From Streptomyces sp. HNM0574 (GTDB lineage Bacteria; Actinomycetota; Actinomycetes; Streptomycetales; Streptomycetaceae), in the NCBI RefSeq assembly GCF_012726235.1, contig NZ_JAASAH010000001.1, positions 434,001-498,000 on the forward strand: DNA of 64,000 nt, given 5' to 3'. Positions 47,713 to 57,120 of this stretch are shown in pieces. A program made the translations under genes and the position numbers. The first letter of the stretch is position 1. Every line of letters starts with the position of its first letter. The notes beneath the pieces are model-generated. The model did not search any database and was not told the DNA's origin. It saw only the letters and a program-made list of their open reading frames with translations.

Positions 47713-49692
47713 GTGGCGACGACCGTACGACGCAGCACACTGACCCTTCCCGCCGCGCCGGCCGGACCGGCGAACCCGCTGCCCACGCTGCTGCCGCTGG
47801 ACGAGGCGCACACCCTCGACGAGCGGCAACGGGCCGCGCTGCCCGCCGACATGGCCCGCCAGATCGGCTACGCGCCGCTCCGCTCCCCGCTGCCCACACC
47901 GCTCCTCGACGGCTACGGGCGCACCCGCACGCCCACCACGCTGGACACCCTCGTGCTGGAGAACGACCGGCTGCGGGCGACCGTGCTGCCCGCGCTCGGC
48001 GGCCGCGTCCACTCGCTGTTCCACAAGCCCACCGGGCGCGAACTGCTCTACACCAACCCGGTGTTCCAGCCCGCCAACTTCGCGCTCAACGGCGCCTGGT
48101 TCTCCGGCGGCATCGAGTGGAACATCGGCGCCACCGGACACACCCCGCTGTCCTGCGCCCCGCTGCACGCGGCCCGTCTGCCCGCGCCGGACGGTGGCGA
48201 GATGCTGCGGCTGTGGGAGTGGGAACGGCTGCGCGACACCCCGTTCCAGGTGGACCTGTGGCTGCCGGACGGCGCGGACTTCCTGTACGTCGGCGTCCGG
48301 GTCCGCAACCCGCACGACCGTCCCGTCCCCGTCTACTGGTGGTCGAACATCGCCGTCCCGGAAGACGAGCACACCCGCGTCCTCGTCCCCGCCGACGAGA
48401 CCTGGAACTTCTCCTACGAGCGGAAACTGCGCCGCATCCCCGTGCCCGAATGGGACGGCGCCGACCGCATGTACCCGCTGCGCAGCGAGTACCCCGGCGA
48501 CTACTTCTACGAGCTGCCCGACGGCACCCGGCGCTGGATCGCCTCCCTCGACGGGCAGGGCCGCGGCCTGGTGCAGACGTCGACCGACCTGCTGCGCGGC
48601 CGCAAACTGTTCGTCTGGGGCCACGGGCCCGGCGGCCGCCGCTGGCAGAGCTGGCTGACCGAACCCGGCACCCCGGGCTACGCGGAGATCCAGGCGGGCC
48701 TCGCCCGCACCCAGCTGGAGCACGTACGGCTGGAGGCGGGCGAGGAGTTCGCCTGGCTGGAGGCGTACGGGCCGCTGGAGACCGAGGCGGGCACCACGCA
48801 CGGGACGGACTGGCGCGCGGCGCGCACGCACGCGGCCGGGCGACTGGAGGAGGCGCTGCCGCGCGCCGCCGTCGACGCGGCCTACGCGGGCTGGCGCCCG
48901 CTGGCCGACGCCGCACCGGAGGGGGAGCCGCTGGCCGCCGGTTCGGGCTGGGGCGCGCTGGAGGTGGCGCGCGGCGGGTACGTGCTGCCGGGCACGCCGT
49001 TCCCCGAGGAGTCCCTCGGGGACGAGCAACAGCCCTGGCTGGAGCTGCTGATGACCGGACGCTTCCCCGAGGGGGGCGGCGCGCCGGGGCCCTCGCTGGT
49101 GTCGGACGCCTGGCGGGACCAGCTGGAGTGCGCCCCCGACGGTCCGCTGACGCACTACCACCTGGGCGTCGCGCAGTGGCACGCGGGCGACCGGGCCCAG
49201 GCGGTGCGCAGTTGGGAACGGTCGGCCGCCGCCGCGCCCGAGCCGTGGACCCTGCGCGCGCTCGCCGTCGCGGACCTCGCCGAGGCCGGCACCGGCGTGC
49301 GACGGGACCGGGCGGCGGACCGGCTGCTGACGGCCGCGGAGACGGCGGCCGAGCGCGAACCGTCCTGCGCGGACGGGCAGTTGCTGGTGGCGCTGGTCCG
49401 TGAGGCGGTGCCGGCGCTGCTCGCGGCCGGGCGGGTGTCCGAGGCGCGCCGGGTGCTGGAGCGGCTGCCGGCGGCGCAGCGGGCGCGGGGGCGGTTCCGG
49501 CTGCTGCACGCGCGGGTTCTGCTGGCGGAGGGGGAACGGGGGGCGGCGCGGGCCGTGTTCGACGCGGGGGTCGAGGTGGACGATCTGCGGGAGGGGGACG
49601 AGGTGTTGACCGAGACGTGGTCCGCGGTGTGTGCCGGGGAGCCGTTGCCGGCTCGGTACGACTTCCGGATGCGGCCGGCGTCCGGCGCGTAG
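47713..49692 (+). CDS. DUF5107 domain protein with C-terminal TPR-like region
   Basis: A 659-residue protein. The N-terminal two thirds look like a carbohydrate-active, aldose-epimerase-like beta-sandwich: LENDRLRATVLPALGGRVHS, FALNGAWFSGGIEWNIGATG, VYWWSNIAVPEDEHTRVLVP and WGHGPGGRRWQSWL. These agree with DUF5107 proteins. The C-terminal 200 residues (THYHLGVAQWHAGDRAQAVR and following helices) form tetratricopeptide-like repeats. The GTG at 47713 is preferred, with GGAGGAG and AGCGAGG upstream; a longer frame opens at 47653. It stands before a sugar/polyol operon, and a carbohydrate-related role is plausible. The reaction is unknown. Confidence 0.8.
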   Translation: MATTVRRSTLTLPAAPAGPANPLPTLLPLDEAHTLDERQRAALPADMARQIGYAPLRSPLPTPLLDGYGRTRTPTTLDTLVLENDRLRATVLPALGGRVHSLFHKPTGRELLYTNPVFQPANFALNGAWFSGGIEWNIGATGHTPLSCAPLHAARLPAPDGGEMLRLWEWERLRDTPFQVDLWLPDGADFLYVGVRVRNPHDRPVPVYWWSNIAVPEDEHTRVLVPADETWNFSYERKLRRIPVPEWDGADRMYPLRSEYPGDYFYELPDGTRRWIASLDGQGRGLVQTSTDLLRGRKLFVWGHGPGGRRWQSWLTEPGTPGYAEIQAGLARTQLEHVRLEAGEEFAWLEAYGPLETEAGTTHGTDWRAARTHAAGRLEEALPRAAVDAAYAGWRPLADAAPEGEPLAAGSGWGALEVARGGYVLPGTPFPEESLGDEQQPWLELLMTGRFPEGGGAPGPSLVSDAWRDQLECAPDGPLTHYHLGVAQWHAGDRAQAVRSWERSAAAAPEPWTLRALAVADLAEAGTGVRRDRAADRLLTAAETAAEREPSCADGQLLVALVREAVPALLAAGRVSEARRVLERLPAAQRARGRFRLLHARVLLAEGERGAARAVFDAGVEVDDLREGDEVLTETWSAVCAGEPLPARYDFRMRPASGA

Positions 49693-50237
49693 CGTTGGGG
49701 GCTTGTTGCGTCGGGGGGTGCGGGGCTGTGTGGGCGGGTGCGGGTACGTCGTGGTGGTTCGCGCAGTTCCCCGCGCCCCTTTTTGCGCAGTTCCCCGCGC
49801 CCCTGATCGGGCCGGCCCCGCTTCTCGGGGTGACCCCGCTTGGGAGAACTGCGCCTAGGCGCAGGGCTGGCAAGCGCAGCGGGGTCACCCCCGCGCGGGG
49901 TGCTCCATGCCGTCACCGGGCCACCCCGTACGCCGTGGCCGTTCGCGCAGTTCCCCGCGCCCCTGGTGGGGCGCACCTCCCCGCACCCCGGAAAGGGCGA
50001 ACGGGCATCTCCCGGGCGCCCGTTGCCCCCCAAGCGGGCGTCGAAGACGGGCGGCGCACGAGGGTCCCGAGAGGAAAGTCCTGGTGAGGCAGCGCATGGC
50101 GGGACGCCCTGGGCGGGCGGAAGCGGGCGGGATCGGGGGAGGGTGGGGCCTGGCTGGGGTGCGGCGGGGCCGGTAGAACTCTGGGCACGGGCCCGAACGG
50201 GCGGGCCCGTGCCCGTACGGAGAGAGGGAGCGTGCCG
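49693..50237. repeat. 545-bp spacer with composite intergenic repeat, copy C
   Basis: At about 49,755-49,975 the region repeats the blocks of copy A: GCGCAGTTCCCCGCGCCCC three times, the palindrome TGCGCCTAGGCGCA (49850-49863), GGGCTGGCAAGCGCAGC, and GCCGTCACCGGGCCACCCCG. Perfect 14-base arms GGGGTGACCCCGCT (49827-49840) and AGCGGGGTCACCCC (49878-49891) enclose the palindrome, so the core can fold into a large cruciform. The remainder up to the DeoR gene is plain GC-rich spacer, with GGAG before the ATG at 50238. Confidence 0.7.
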
Positions 50238-50999
50238 ATGGGTGCGGAGGAGCGGCAGCGCGTCATCGTCGGGGCGGCACGGCGCTCCGGCGCCGTGGAC
50301 GTCGCCGAACTCGCCGCCGAGCTGGGCGTCGCGAAGGAGACCGTCCGCCGCGACCTGCGCGTCCTGGAGTCGCACGGCCTGCTGCGCCGCACCCACGGCG
50401 GTGCGTACCCGGTGGAGAGCGCGGGCTTCGAGACGACGCTCGCCTTCCGGACGACGATGCACGTGCCCGAGAAGCGGCGGATCGCCGCCGCCGCGGCGGA
50501 CATGCTCGGCGAGGCCGAGACGGTCTTCATCGACGAGGGCTTCACCCCGCAGCTCATCGCCGAGGCGCTGCCGCGCGGCAGGCCGCTCACGGTCGTCACC
50601 GCGTCCCTGGCGGCGGCCGGGGCGCTGGCCTCGGCGGAGGAGATCACGGTGCTGCTGCTCGGCGGCCGGCTGCGCGGCTCGACGCTGGCCACCGTCGACC
50701 ACTGGACGACGAAGATGCTCTCCGGATTCGTCATCGACCTGGCGTACCTGGGGGCGAACGGCATCTCCCGCGACCACGGGCTCACCACGCCCGACCCGGC
50801 CGTGAGCGAGGTCAAGGCGCAGGCCGTACGGGCCTCCAGGCGGCGGGTGTTCGCGGGGCTGCACACGAAGTTCGGCGCGGTCAGCTTCTGCCGGTTCGCC
50901 GAGGTCAGCGACTTCGAGGCGATCGTGACCAGCACCGGTCTGTCCGCCTCGGAGGCGCACCGCTACTCGCTGCGCGGCCCGCAGGTCGTCCGCGTCTGA
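50238..50999 (+). CDS. DeoR/GlpR family transcriptional regulator
   Basis: A 253-residue regulator. RSGAVDVAELAAELGVAKET followed by VRRDLRVLESHGLLRRTHGG is the DeoR winged helix-turn-helix. The sugar-phosphate-binding domain follows, with ETVFIDEGFTPQLIAEALP where most members have a D-x-G-T-T loop. The ATG at 50238 is selected over a GTG two codons upstream because GGAG is seven bases before it. It lies 97 bases before the polyol importer operon on the same strand and is likely its repressor, released by a phosphorylated sugar or polyol. Confidence 0.9.
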   Translation: MGAEERQRVIVGAARRSGAVDVAELAAELGVAKETVRRDLRVLESHGLLRRTHGGAYPVESAGFETTLAFRTTMHVPEKRRIAAAAADMLGEAETVFIDEGFTPQLIAEALPRGRPLTVVTASLAAAGALASAEEITVLLLGGRLRGSTLATVDHWTTKMLSGFVIDLAYLGANGISRDHGLTTPDPAVSEVKAQAVRASRRRVFAGLHTKFGAVSFCRFAEVSDFEAIVTSTGLSASEAHRYSLRGPQVVRV

Positions 51000-51096
51000 A
51001 CCCCGGCGCGGACGCGGCCCGTCCGCCACGCCGCGCCCCCGCGCGCCCCGGCATGCCCGATACGCACCGCTTGTCCCTACCCGACCTGGAGAGTTC

Positions 51097-52479
51097 ATGG
51101 GCAGTCACCATCGGCCCCGCGCGTACCGGAGGGTGCGCACGGCCGTCGGCGTCCTCGCGGCGAGCGCGCTGCTGGCCTCGTGCGCGGGCGCCGGGGGCAC
51201 CGGCGCGGACGACGACACCCTCAACGTCCTCATGGTCAACAACCCGCAGATGCAGGAGCTGCGGAAGCTCACCGCCGAGCACTTCACCGCGGAGACCGGC
51301 GTCAAGGTCAACTTCACGGTGCTGCCGGAGAACGACGTACGGGACAAGCTCAGCCAGGACTTCGCCAACCAGGCCGGACAGTACGACGTCGCCACGCTCA
51401 GCAACTACGAGACGCCGATCTACGCCAGGAACGGCTGGCTCCGCTCGCTCACCCCGTACGCGGAGGCCGACGAGGACTTCGACCAGGAGGACGTCCTGCC
51501 CTCCGTCCGCCAGTCCCTCAGCGGCCCGGACGGGGAGGTCTACGCGCAGCCCTTCTACGGGGAGTCCTCGTTCCTGATGTACCGCAAGGACGTGTTCGCG
51601 GAGAAGGGCCTGCGGATGCCCGCGCACCCCACCTGGCACCAGGTCGCGCGGCTCGCCGAGCGGGCCGACGGCGCCGAGCCCGGCATGCGCGGCATTTGCC
51701 TGCGCGGCCTCCCCGGCTGGGGCGAACTCGCGGCGCCGCTCACGTCGATGGTGAACACCTTCGGCGGCACCTGGTTCGACCACGACTGGAAGGCCCGGCT
51801 GGACGGCCCCGGTTCCGGGTTCCGCGAGGCCACCGAGTTCTACGTGAAGCTGGTCCGCGCGCACGGGCAGGCCGGAGCGGCCCAGTCCGGGTACGCGGAG
51901 TGCCTGAACAACATGACCCAGGGCAAGAGCGCCATGTGGTACGACGCCACCGCGGGCGCCGGATCGCTGGAGGCCGCGGACTCCCCGGTCAGGGGGAAGA
52001 TCGGCTACGTGCCCGCTCCGGTGGAGAAGACCCGCTCGTCCGGCTGGCTCTACACCTGGGCCTGGGGGTTGCAGAAGTCCTCCGAAAAGCCGGACAAGGC
52101 ATGGGAGTTCATCTCCTGGGCGTCCGGCAAGGAGTACGAGCGGCTGGTCGGCGAGGAGTCCGGCTGGGCCGACGTGCCCGCGGGCAAACGCGCCTCCACC
52201 TACCGCATCCCCGAGTACCGGCGGGCCGCCGGCGCGTTCAGCGAGGTCACCCGCGAGGCGATCGTCCGCGCCGACCCGCGTGACCCGGGCGTCCAGCGGC
52301 GGCCCGCGCCCGGCGTCCAGTTCGTCGGCATCCCCGAGTTCCCCGACCTCGGCACCAAGGTCACCCAGGAGATCAGCTCCGCCATCGCGGGCCGCCGGTC
52401 CACCGACGAGGCGCTGCGCAACGCGCAGCGGCTGGCCGAGGTCGTCGCCCGCGACTACGAGGGGCGGGAGGCCCAGTGA
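51097..52479 (+). CDS. ABC sugar/polyol transporter substrate-binding lipoprotein
   Basis: A 460-residue family 1 extracellular solute-binding protein. The lipobox LLASC gives Cys29. The mature part contains NVLMVNNPQMQELRKLTAEH, VKVNFTVLPENDVRDKLSQD and YAQPFYGESSFLMYRKDVFA, resembling sorbitol/mannitol-binding SmoE-type proteins. It would deliver substrate to the two permeases encoded next. GGAGAG precedes the ATG. The stop codon overlaps the first permease gene, so the operon is tightly coupled. Confidence 0.9.
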   Translation: MGSHHRPRAYRRVRTAVGVLAASALLASCAGAGGTGADDDTLNVLMVNNPQMQELRKLTAEHFTAETGVKVNFTVLPENDVRDKLSQDFANQAGQYDVATLSNYETPIYARNGWLRSLTPYAEADEDFDQEDVLPSVRQSLSGPDGEVYAQPFYGESSFLMYRKDVFAEKGLRMPAHPTWHQVARLAERADGAEPGMRGICLRGLPGWGELAAPLTSMVNTFGGTWFDHDWKARLDGPGSGFREATEFYVKLVRAHGQAGAAQSGYAECLNNMTQGKSAMWYDATAGAGSLEAADSPVRGKIGYVPAPVEKTRSSGWLYTWAWGLQKSSEKPDKAWEFISWASGKEYERLVGEESGWADVPAGKRASTYRIPEYRRAAGAFSEVTREAIVRADPRDPGVQRRPAPGVQFVGIPEFPDLGTKVTQEISSAIAGRRSTDEALRNAQRLAEVVARDYEGREAQ

Positions 52480-53435
52480 CCACCACAGCGACGCGTACCC
52501 TTCCGGCAACCGCCGGCCCGCGCCCCCGCAGGGGCGGGCCACCGGACCGGCTGCGCGCCTGGGCCGCGCGCGGGCCCCTGCTGCCCGCGCTGGTCTTCCT
52601 GATCCTGGTGACCCAACTCCCGTTCGTGGCCACGCTGGTGATCTCCCTCTTCGAGTGGAACGCCTTCTATCCGGACGAGCGCACCTTCGGCGGACTCGCC
52701 AACTACCAGCAGGTGCTGACCGAACCGGCGCTCCGCGACGCGGTGCTCACCACGATCCTGCTGACCGTCACCGTGGTCCTGGTCAGCCTGCTGCTCGGGC
52801 TCGGCCTGGCGCTGCTGCTGGACCGGAGCTTCCGCGGCCGCGGCCTCGTCCGCACCCTGCTCATCGCCCCGTTCCTGGTGGTGCCGGTCGCGGCGGCGCT
52901 GCTGTGGAAGCACGTGCTGTACAACCCCGAGTACGGGCTCTTCAACGGGCTGCTCACCTGGCTGTCCGGCGGCACCCCGGGGGACGCGCCGCAGCCGGAC
53001 TGGGTGGCCGAGATGCCGCTCGGCGCGGTCGAGGCGTCCCTGGTGTGGCAGTGGACGCCGTTCATGATGCTGATCCTGCTGGCCGGGCTCCAGTCCCGCC
53101 CGGCGGACGCGATCGAGGCCGCCCGCATCGACGGCGCCGGCCCCTGGCAGATCTTCCGCTACCTCACGCTGCCGCACCTGCGCCGCTACCTGGAACTCGG
53201 GGCGCTGCTCGGCTCGGTGCACATCGTGCAGAACTTCGACGCGGTGTTCACCCTGACCTCGGGCGGCCTCGGCACCGCCAACCTGCCGTACACCATCTAC
53301 CAGACCTTCTACCAGGGGCACGAGTACGGACGGGCCTCGGCCGCCGGTGTGCTGGTGGTCATCGGCTCCCTGATCATCGCCACGTTCGCGCTGCGCGTGG
53401 TCTCGTCCCTGTTCAGCGAGGAGTCCCGCGGATGA
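52476..53435 (+). CDS. ABC sugar/polyol transporter permease (first)
   Basis: A 319-residue inner-membrane protein with about six hydrophobic segments and the binding-protein-dependent permease motif EAARIDGAGPWQIFRYLTLP (E-A-A-x-x-D-G-A), which docks to the ATPase. The basic N-terminus precedes LLPALVFLILVTQLPFVATL. It starts at a GTG that overlaps the previous stop codon as GTGA, and its own stop overlaps the next ATG. It forms half of the channel. Confidence 0.92.
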   Translation: MTTTATRTLPATAGPRPRRGGPPDRLRAWAARGPLLPALVFLILVTQLPFVATLVISLFEWNAFYPDERTFGGLANYQQVLTEPALRDAVLTTILLTVTVVLVSLLLGLGLALLLDRSFRGRGLVRTLLIAPFLVVPVAAALLWKHVLYNPEYGLFNGLLTWLSGGTPGDAPQPDWVAEMPLGAVEASLVWQWTPFMMLILLAGLQSRPADAIEAARIDGAGPWQIFRYLTLPHLRRYLELGALLGSVHIVQNFDAVFTLTSGGLGTANLPYTIYQTFYQGHEYGRASAAGVLVVIGSLIIATFALRVVSSLFSEESRG

Positions 53436-54286
53436 CCGCCCCCGCACTCGCGCGTCCCCGGCGCCCCCGTACCGCGCACACCCTGCTCGGGCTGCTCGCC
53501 TGGCTGTGCGCGCTGGTCTTCTTCCTCCCGCTCGCCTGGATGGCGCTGACCTCGCTGCACTCCGAACCGGACGCCGCCACCAACCCGCCGTCCCTCACCG
53601 CGCCGCTCACCCTCGACGGCTACCGCGAGTTCTTCGGCACCGGGGGCGGCGCGAGCCCGTGGCCGCCGCTGGCCAACTCGCTGACGGCGTCGGTCTGTTC
53701 GACCCTGCTCGTCCTCCTCCTCGCGCTGCCCGCCGCGTACGCGCTGTCGCTGCGGCCGGTGCGGAAGTGGCGGGACGTGCTGTTCTTCTTCCTCTCCACC
53801 AAGATGCTGCCGGTGGTCGCCGGGCTGCTGCCGGTCTACCTCTTCGCGCAGCGGGTGGGGCTGCTGGACAACGTGTGGCTGCTCGTCGTCCTCTACACCT
53901 CGATGAACCTGCCGATCGCGGTGTGGATGATGCAGTCCTTCCTGGCCGAGGTGCCCGTCGCGCTGATCGAGGCGGCCAAGGTGGACGGGGCGCGGCTGCC
54001 CGCGGTCCTGCTGCGGGTCGTCGCGCCGGTCGCCGCGCCCGGCATCGCCGCGACGTCCCTGATCTGCTTCATCTTCAGCTGGAACGAGCTGCTGTTCGCC
54101 CGGGTGCTCACCGGTGTGGTCGCCGAGACCGCGCCGGTCTTCCTCACCGGCTTCATCACCAGCCAGGGCCTGTTCCTGGCCAAGGTGTGCGCCGCGTCCC
54201 TCGTGATCTCCCTGCCGGTGCTCGCCGCGGGGTTCGCCGCCCAGGACAAGCTGGTCCAGGGCCTGTCGCTAGGAGCTGTCAAATGA
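53432..54286 (+). CDS. ABC sugar/polyol transporter permease (second)
   Basis: A 284-residue MalG-type permease. LLGLLAWLCALVFFLPLAWM is the first membrane segment, and the coupling motif is ALIEAAKVDGARLPAVLLRV. The ATG at 53432 is used; the much longer open frame upstream is a shadow of the neighbouring genes. It overlaps both neighbours by four bases. No ATP-binding subunit follows. In streptomycetes the multitask ATPase MsiK usually powers such importers from another locus. Confidence 0.92.
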   Translation: MTAPALARPRRPRTAHTLLGLLAWLCALVFFLPLAWMALTSLHSEPDAATNPPSLTAPLTLDGYREFFGTGGGASPWPPLANSLTASVCSTLLVLLLALPAAYALSLRPVRKWRDVLFFFLSTKMLPVVAGLLPVYLFAQRVGLLDNVWLLVVLYTSMNLPIAVWMMQSFLAEVPVALIEAAKVDGARLPAVLLRVVAPVAAPGIAATSLICFIFSWNELLFARVLTGVVAETAPVFLTGFITSQGLFLAKVCAASLVISLPVLAAGFAAQDKLVQGLSLGAVK

Positions 54287-55281
54287 AGGCCGCACTCGTC
54301 GAATCCGTCGGCAAGGTGTCCCTGACGACCGTGCCCGACCCCGCGCCCGGGCCCCGCGACGTGGTCGTCGAGGTGGCGGCCTGCGGGCTGTGCGGCACCG
54401 ATCTGCACATCGCGCAGGGCGAGTTCGCGCCCACGCTGCCGGTGGTACCCGGGCACGAGTTCGCCGGGAAGGTCGTCGCGCTGGGCCGTGAGGCCGTCGA
54501 GGATTCCGGGCTCCGCGAGGGCGACCGGGTCGCCGTCGACCCCTCGCTCTACTGCTACGAGTGCCGCTACTGCCGCACCGGGCACAACAACCTCTGCGAC
54601 CGCTGGGCCGCGATCGGTGTGACCCGCGCGGGCGGCGCCGCCGAGTACGCCGTCGCGCCCGCGGCGAACTGCGTACCGCTGCCCGAGCACGTGCGCACCC
54701 AGGACGCGGCGCTCATCGAGCCGCTGTCCTGCGCCGTGCGCGGCTACGACGTGCTCAGGTCGCAGCTCGGCTCGCACGTGCTGATCTACGGCTCCGGCAC
54801 GATGGGCCTGATGATGCTGGAGCTGGCCAAGCGCACCGGCGCCGCCTCCGTCGACGTCCTCGACCTCAACCCCGAACGCCTCGCCACCGCCCGGCAGTTG
54901 GGCTGCTCGGCCGCCGCCGCGCACGCGGACGAGCTGGACCGCCCGCAGGGCTGGGACCTCGTCGTCGACGCGACCGGCAACGCCGCCGCCATCCAGGACG
55001 GCCTGGGCCGCGTCGCCAAGGCCGGGACCTTCCTCCAGTTCGGGGTCTCCGACTACGCGACGACCGCGACCATCGAGCCGTACCGGATCTACAACCAGGA
55101 GATCACCATCACCGGTTCGATGGCCGTCCTGCACAGCTACGAACGCGCCGCCGAACTCTTCGCCGCGGGCGTCCTCGACCCGGCCGTCCTCATCTCCGAC
55201 CGGCTCCCGCTCGACGACTACCCGCGCGCCCTCGACCGGTTCGCGCAGGGCCGGGGCCGGAAGATCGTCGTGGTGCCGTGA
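54283..55281 (+). CDS. zinc-dependent medium-chain alcohol/polyol dehydrogenase
   Basis: A 332-residue dehydrogenase. ACGLCGTDLHIAQGEFA holds the catalytic-zinc Cys, VVPGHEFAGKVVALG the His-Glu pair, and CYECRYCRTGHNNLCDRW the four Cys of the structural zinc. HVLIYGSGTMGLMMLELAKR is the NAD-binding loop, with DLNPERL placing Asp at the end of the second strand, which favours NAD over NADP. It probably oxidises the imported polyol (sorbitol, mannitol or similar) to a ketose. AGGAG lies seven bases before the ATG, inside the permease gene. Confidence 0.92.
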   Translation: MKAALVESVGKVSLTTVPDPAPGPRDVVVEVAACGLCGTDLHIAQGEFAPTLPVVPGHEFAGKVVALGREAVEDSGLREGDRVAVDPSLYCYECRYCRTGHNNLCDRWAAIGVTRAGGAAEYAVAPAANCVPLPEHVRTQDAALIEPLSCAVRGYDVLRSQLGSHVLIYGSGTMGLMMLELAKRTGAASVDVLDLNPERLATARQLGCSAAAAHADELDRPQGWDLVVDATGNAAAIQDGLGRVAKAGTFLQFGVSDYATTATIEPYRIYNQEITITGSMAVLHSYERAAELFAAGVLDPAVLISDRLPLDDYPRALDRFAQGRGRKIVVVP

Positions 55282-55302
55282 GGGTCCCCGGCGCGGGCGT
55301 CG

Positions 55303-55986
55303 TCAGCCGCCGTCCGGGCCGCTCCAGTCGAAGGTGATGTGCTTGCTGGAGCGTCCCTCGCGGCTCCAGGAGAAGCCGAAGGCGCTCGCGTGGTCACGGG
55401 TGGCCCGGCCCCAGGTCGCCACCTGTCCGGGACCCGTCTCCGAACCCGGCAGGTTCACCGTCCTGACCCGGGCGCCCTCGGGCGTGGTCGGCCCGGTCAG
55501 CGCCTCTGCACGCGCCTCGACCCGGCCGGGGACGACGGCGCTCCAGCCGCTCATGTCCTCGGCCACCTCGATCGTGACCGGCGCGAACTCCATACCGGTC
55601 GTCTCCCCGTTCATCATCGCGACCATCTCGGCCGGCCAACTGCCCGCCTGCCCACCGAAGATCATCTGCAGGGCCTCGCGCTGCGCGTCGTCGGCACGCT
55701 CGTCCACGAAGACCGCGACCCGGGTGTCCGAGTGCTCGGCCCAGATGTTGCCGGTGAACGCGCCCAGCATCACGACGTTGAGCCCGTCCAGCCGGACGTC
55801 GCCGTAGCTGCCCGCGCGGACGTGCCAGGCGAGCACCCCCTCGCAGTCCCCGTACGTGGGCGGCTGCGCGAAGGAACAGGGGCAGGGGATCGCGCACTTG
55901 CACGTGTCGAACCAGTCGCCCTCGACGTGCCAGCGGGGAACGGCGGGCGCGCCCGCCCGCTCGGTCGTCTCCACCATCTCGGACAC
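55303..55986 (-). CDS. DUF1326 domain protein
   Basis: A 227-residue soluble protein with the DUF1326 hallmark HVEGDWFDTCKCAIPCPCSF, containing four close Cys residues, then GDCEGVLAWHVRAGSYGDVR and LDGLNVVMLGAFTGN. The Cys cluster suggests metal binding, though the function is unknown. There is no signal peptide. It is transcribed away from a DUF2182 membrane protein gene 240 bases upstream; genes for these two families often lie together, which suggests one pathway. Confidence 0.85.
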   Translation of the reverse strand: MSEMVETTERAGAPAVPRWHVEGDWFDTCKCAIPCPCSFAQPPTYGDCEGVLAWHVRAGSYGDVRLDGLNVVMLGAFTGNIWAEHSDTRVAVFVDERADDAQREALQMIFGGQAGSWPAEMVAMMNGETTGMEFAPVTIEVAEDMSGWSAVVPGRVEARAEALTGPTTPEGARVRTVNLPGSETGPGQVATWGRATRDHASAFGFSWSREGRSSKHITFDWSGPDGG

Positions 55987-56226
55987 CTCCGTACCTCTCC
56001 GCGGCCGGGCGGGTGTCGCACGGTGCGGCGGCGGGGCCCCGGCGCGCGGCGCAGCGTCGTCGCGCGCGAGGGGCCGGGAGGCATCGCCGAGAAGCGCTCG
56101 GTCGTCCTCGGGCTCTCCTTACATGGTGCATCCGGCCCGGTCCCGCCGCACCGCGCGGGCTCGTGCCCGGTGTGCTGTGCTGGGAGAGCCGCGCCCGAAC
56201 GCCGGTGAATCCCCGGGAGGAACACC

Positions 56227-57051
56227 GTGTGCAGCGCCCGGAGCACCCGCGAACCGCCGCTCCGCAGCGGGAACCTGCTCCCGGTCCGGGCCCTGGTCCC
56301 GGCCTGGACGCTGCTGCTGCTGATCGCCCTGCTCGCCTGGCTGCTGACGCTCGGGCAGATGCGCGGCATGGGCGTCGAGCCGGGCACGATGGGGCTGGGC
56401 CCCGGCCTGTTCCTGCTGCTGTGGCTCGCCATGACGGCCGCGATGATGCTGCCGTCCATGGCCCCGGTGACGATCACCTGGGCGCGGGGCATCGGCCGCC
56501 GCTCCTCGGGCGGCGTCCGGGCGGCCAGGATGGCCGGGTTCACCGCGGGCTACCTGCTGGTGTGGACGGCCTTCGGGCTGCTCGCCTACGCCGGGCTGGC
56601 GTGGACGGGGGAGCTGGTCGCGGACCGTCCCGGCGCCGGACGCTGGATCGCGGCGGCCGCGTTCGCGGTGGCGGGCGCGCAGCAGCTCGGCCCGCTGAAG
56701 AACGTCTGCCTGCGCCACTGCCGCAGCCCCATGGGCCAGTTGGCCCGCTACGCGCGCTACCGCCCCCTGCTGCGTGACCTGCGGGTGGGCGCGAGTCACG
56801 GGCTGTACTGCCTCGGCTGCTGCTGGGGGCTGATGCTCGTGCTGATCCCGCTGGGCGTGATGAACGTCCCGGCGATGGCCGGAGTCGCCGCGGTGATCTT
56901 CGTGGAGAAACTCTGGCGGCTGGGGCAGGTGTTCTCCACCGTCGTCGGCCTCGTCCTGCTGGTGTGCGCGGTGCTGGCGCCGCTGCCGCCGTTCCAGGAC
57001 TGGCTGCTGCCGGGCCTCCAGAACGCGCCGATGCCGATGCCGGGCCACTGA
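56227..57051 (+). CDS. DUF2182 integral membrane protein
   Basis: A 274-residue protein with about seven hydrophobic segments. The family block is LLLWLAMTAAMMLPSMAPVT, and a later HGLYCLGCCWGLMLVLIPLG contains three Cys near the membrane surface. COG5486 describes such proteins as predicted metal-binding membrane proteins. The GTG at 56227 has GGGAGG six bases upstream. It is divergent from the DUF1326 gene. A joint role in metal handling or maturation is an inference from the pairing and the Cys residues. Confidence 0.85.
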   Translation: MCSARSTREPPLRSGNLLPVRALVPAWTLLLLIALLAWLLTLGQMRGMGVEPGTMGLGPGLFLLLWLAMTAAMMLPSMAPVTITWARGIGRRSSGGVRAARMAGFTAGYLLVWTAFGLLAYAGLAWTGELVADRPGAGRWIAAAAFAVAGAQQLGPLKNVCLRHCRSPMGQLARYARYRPLLRDLRVGASHGLYCLGCCWGLMLVLIPLGVMNVPAMAGVAAVIFVEKLWRLGQVFSTVVGLVLLVCAVLAPLPPFQDWLLPGLQNAPMPMPGH

Positions 57052-57120
57052 CGGCGCCCGCGCCACCCGTGTGGTCGACGCGGGCGGAATCTTCCCGGCG
57101 CGTGCCCCGTTGTGCGGCGC

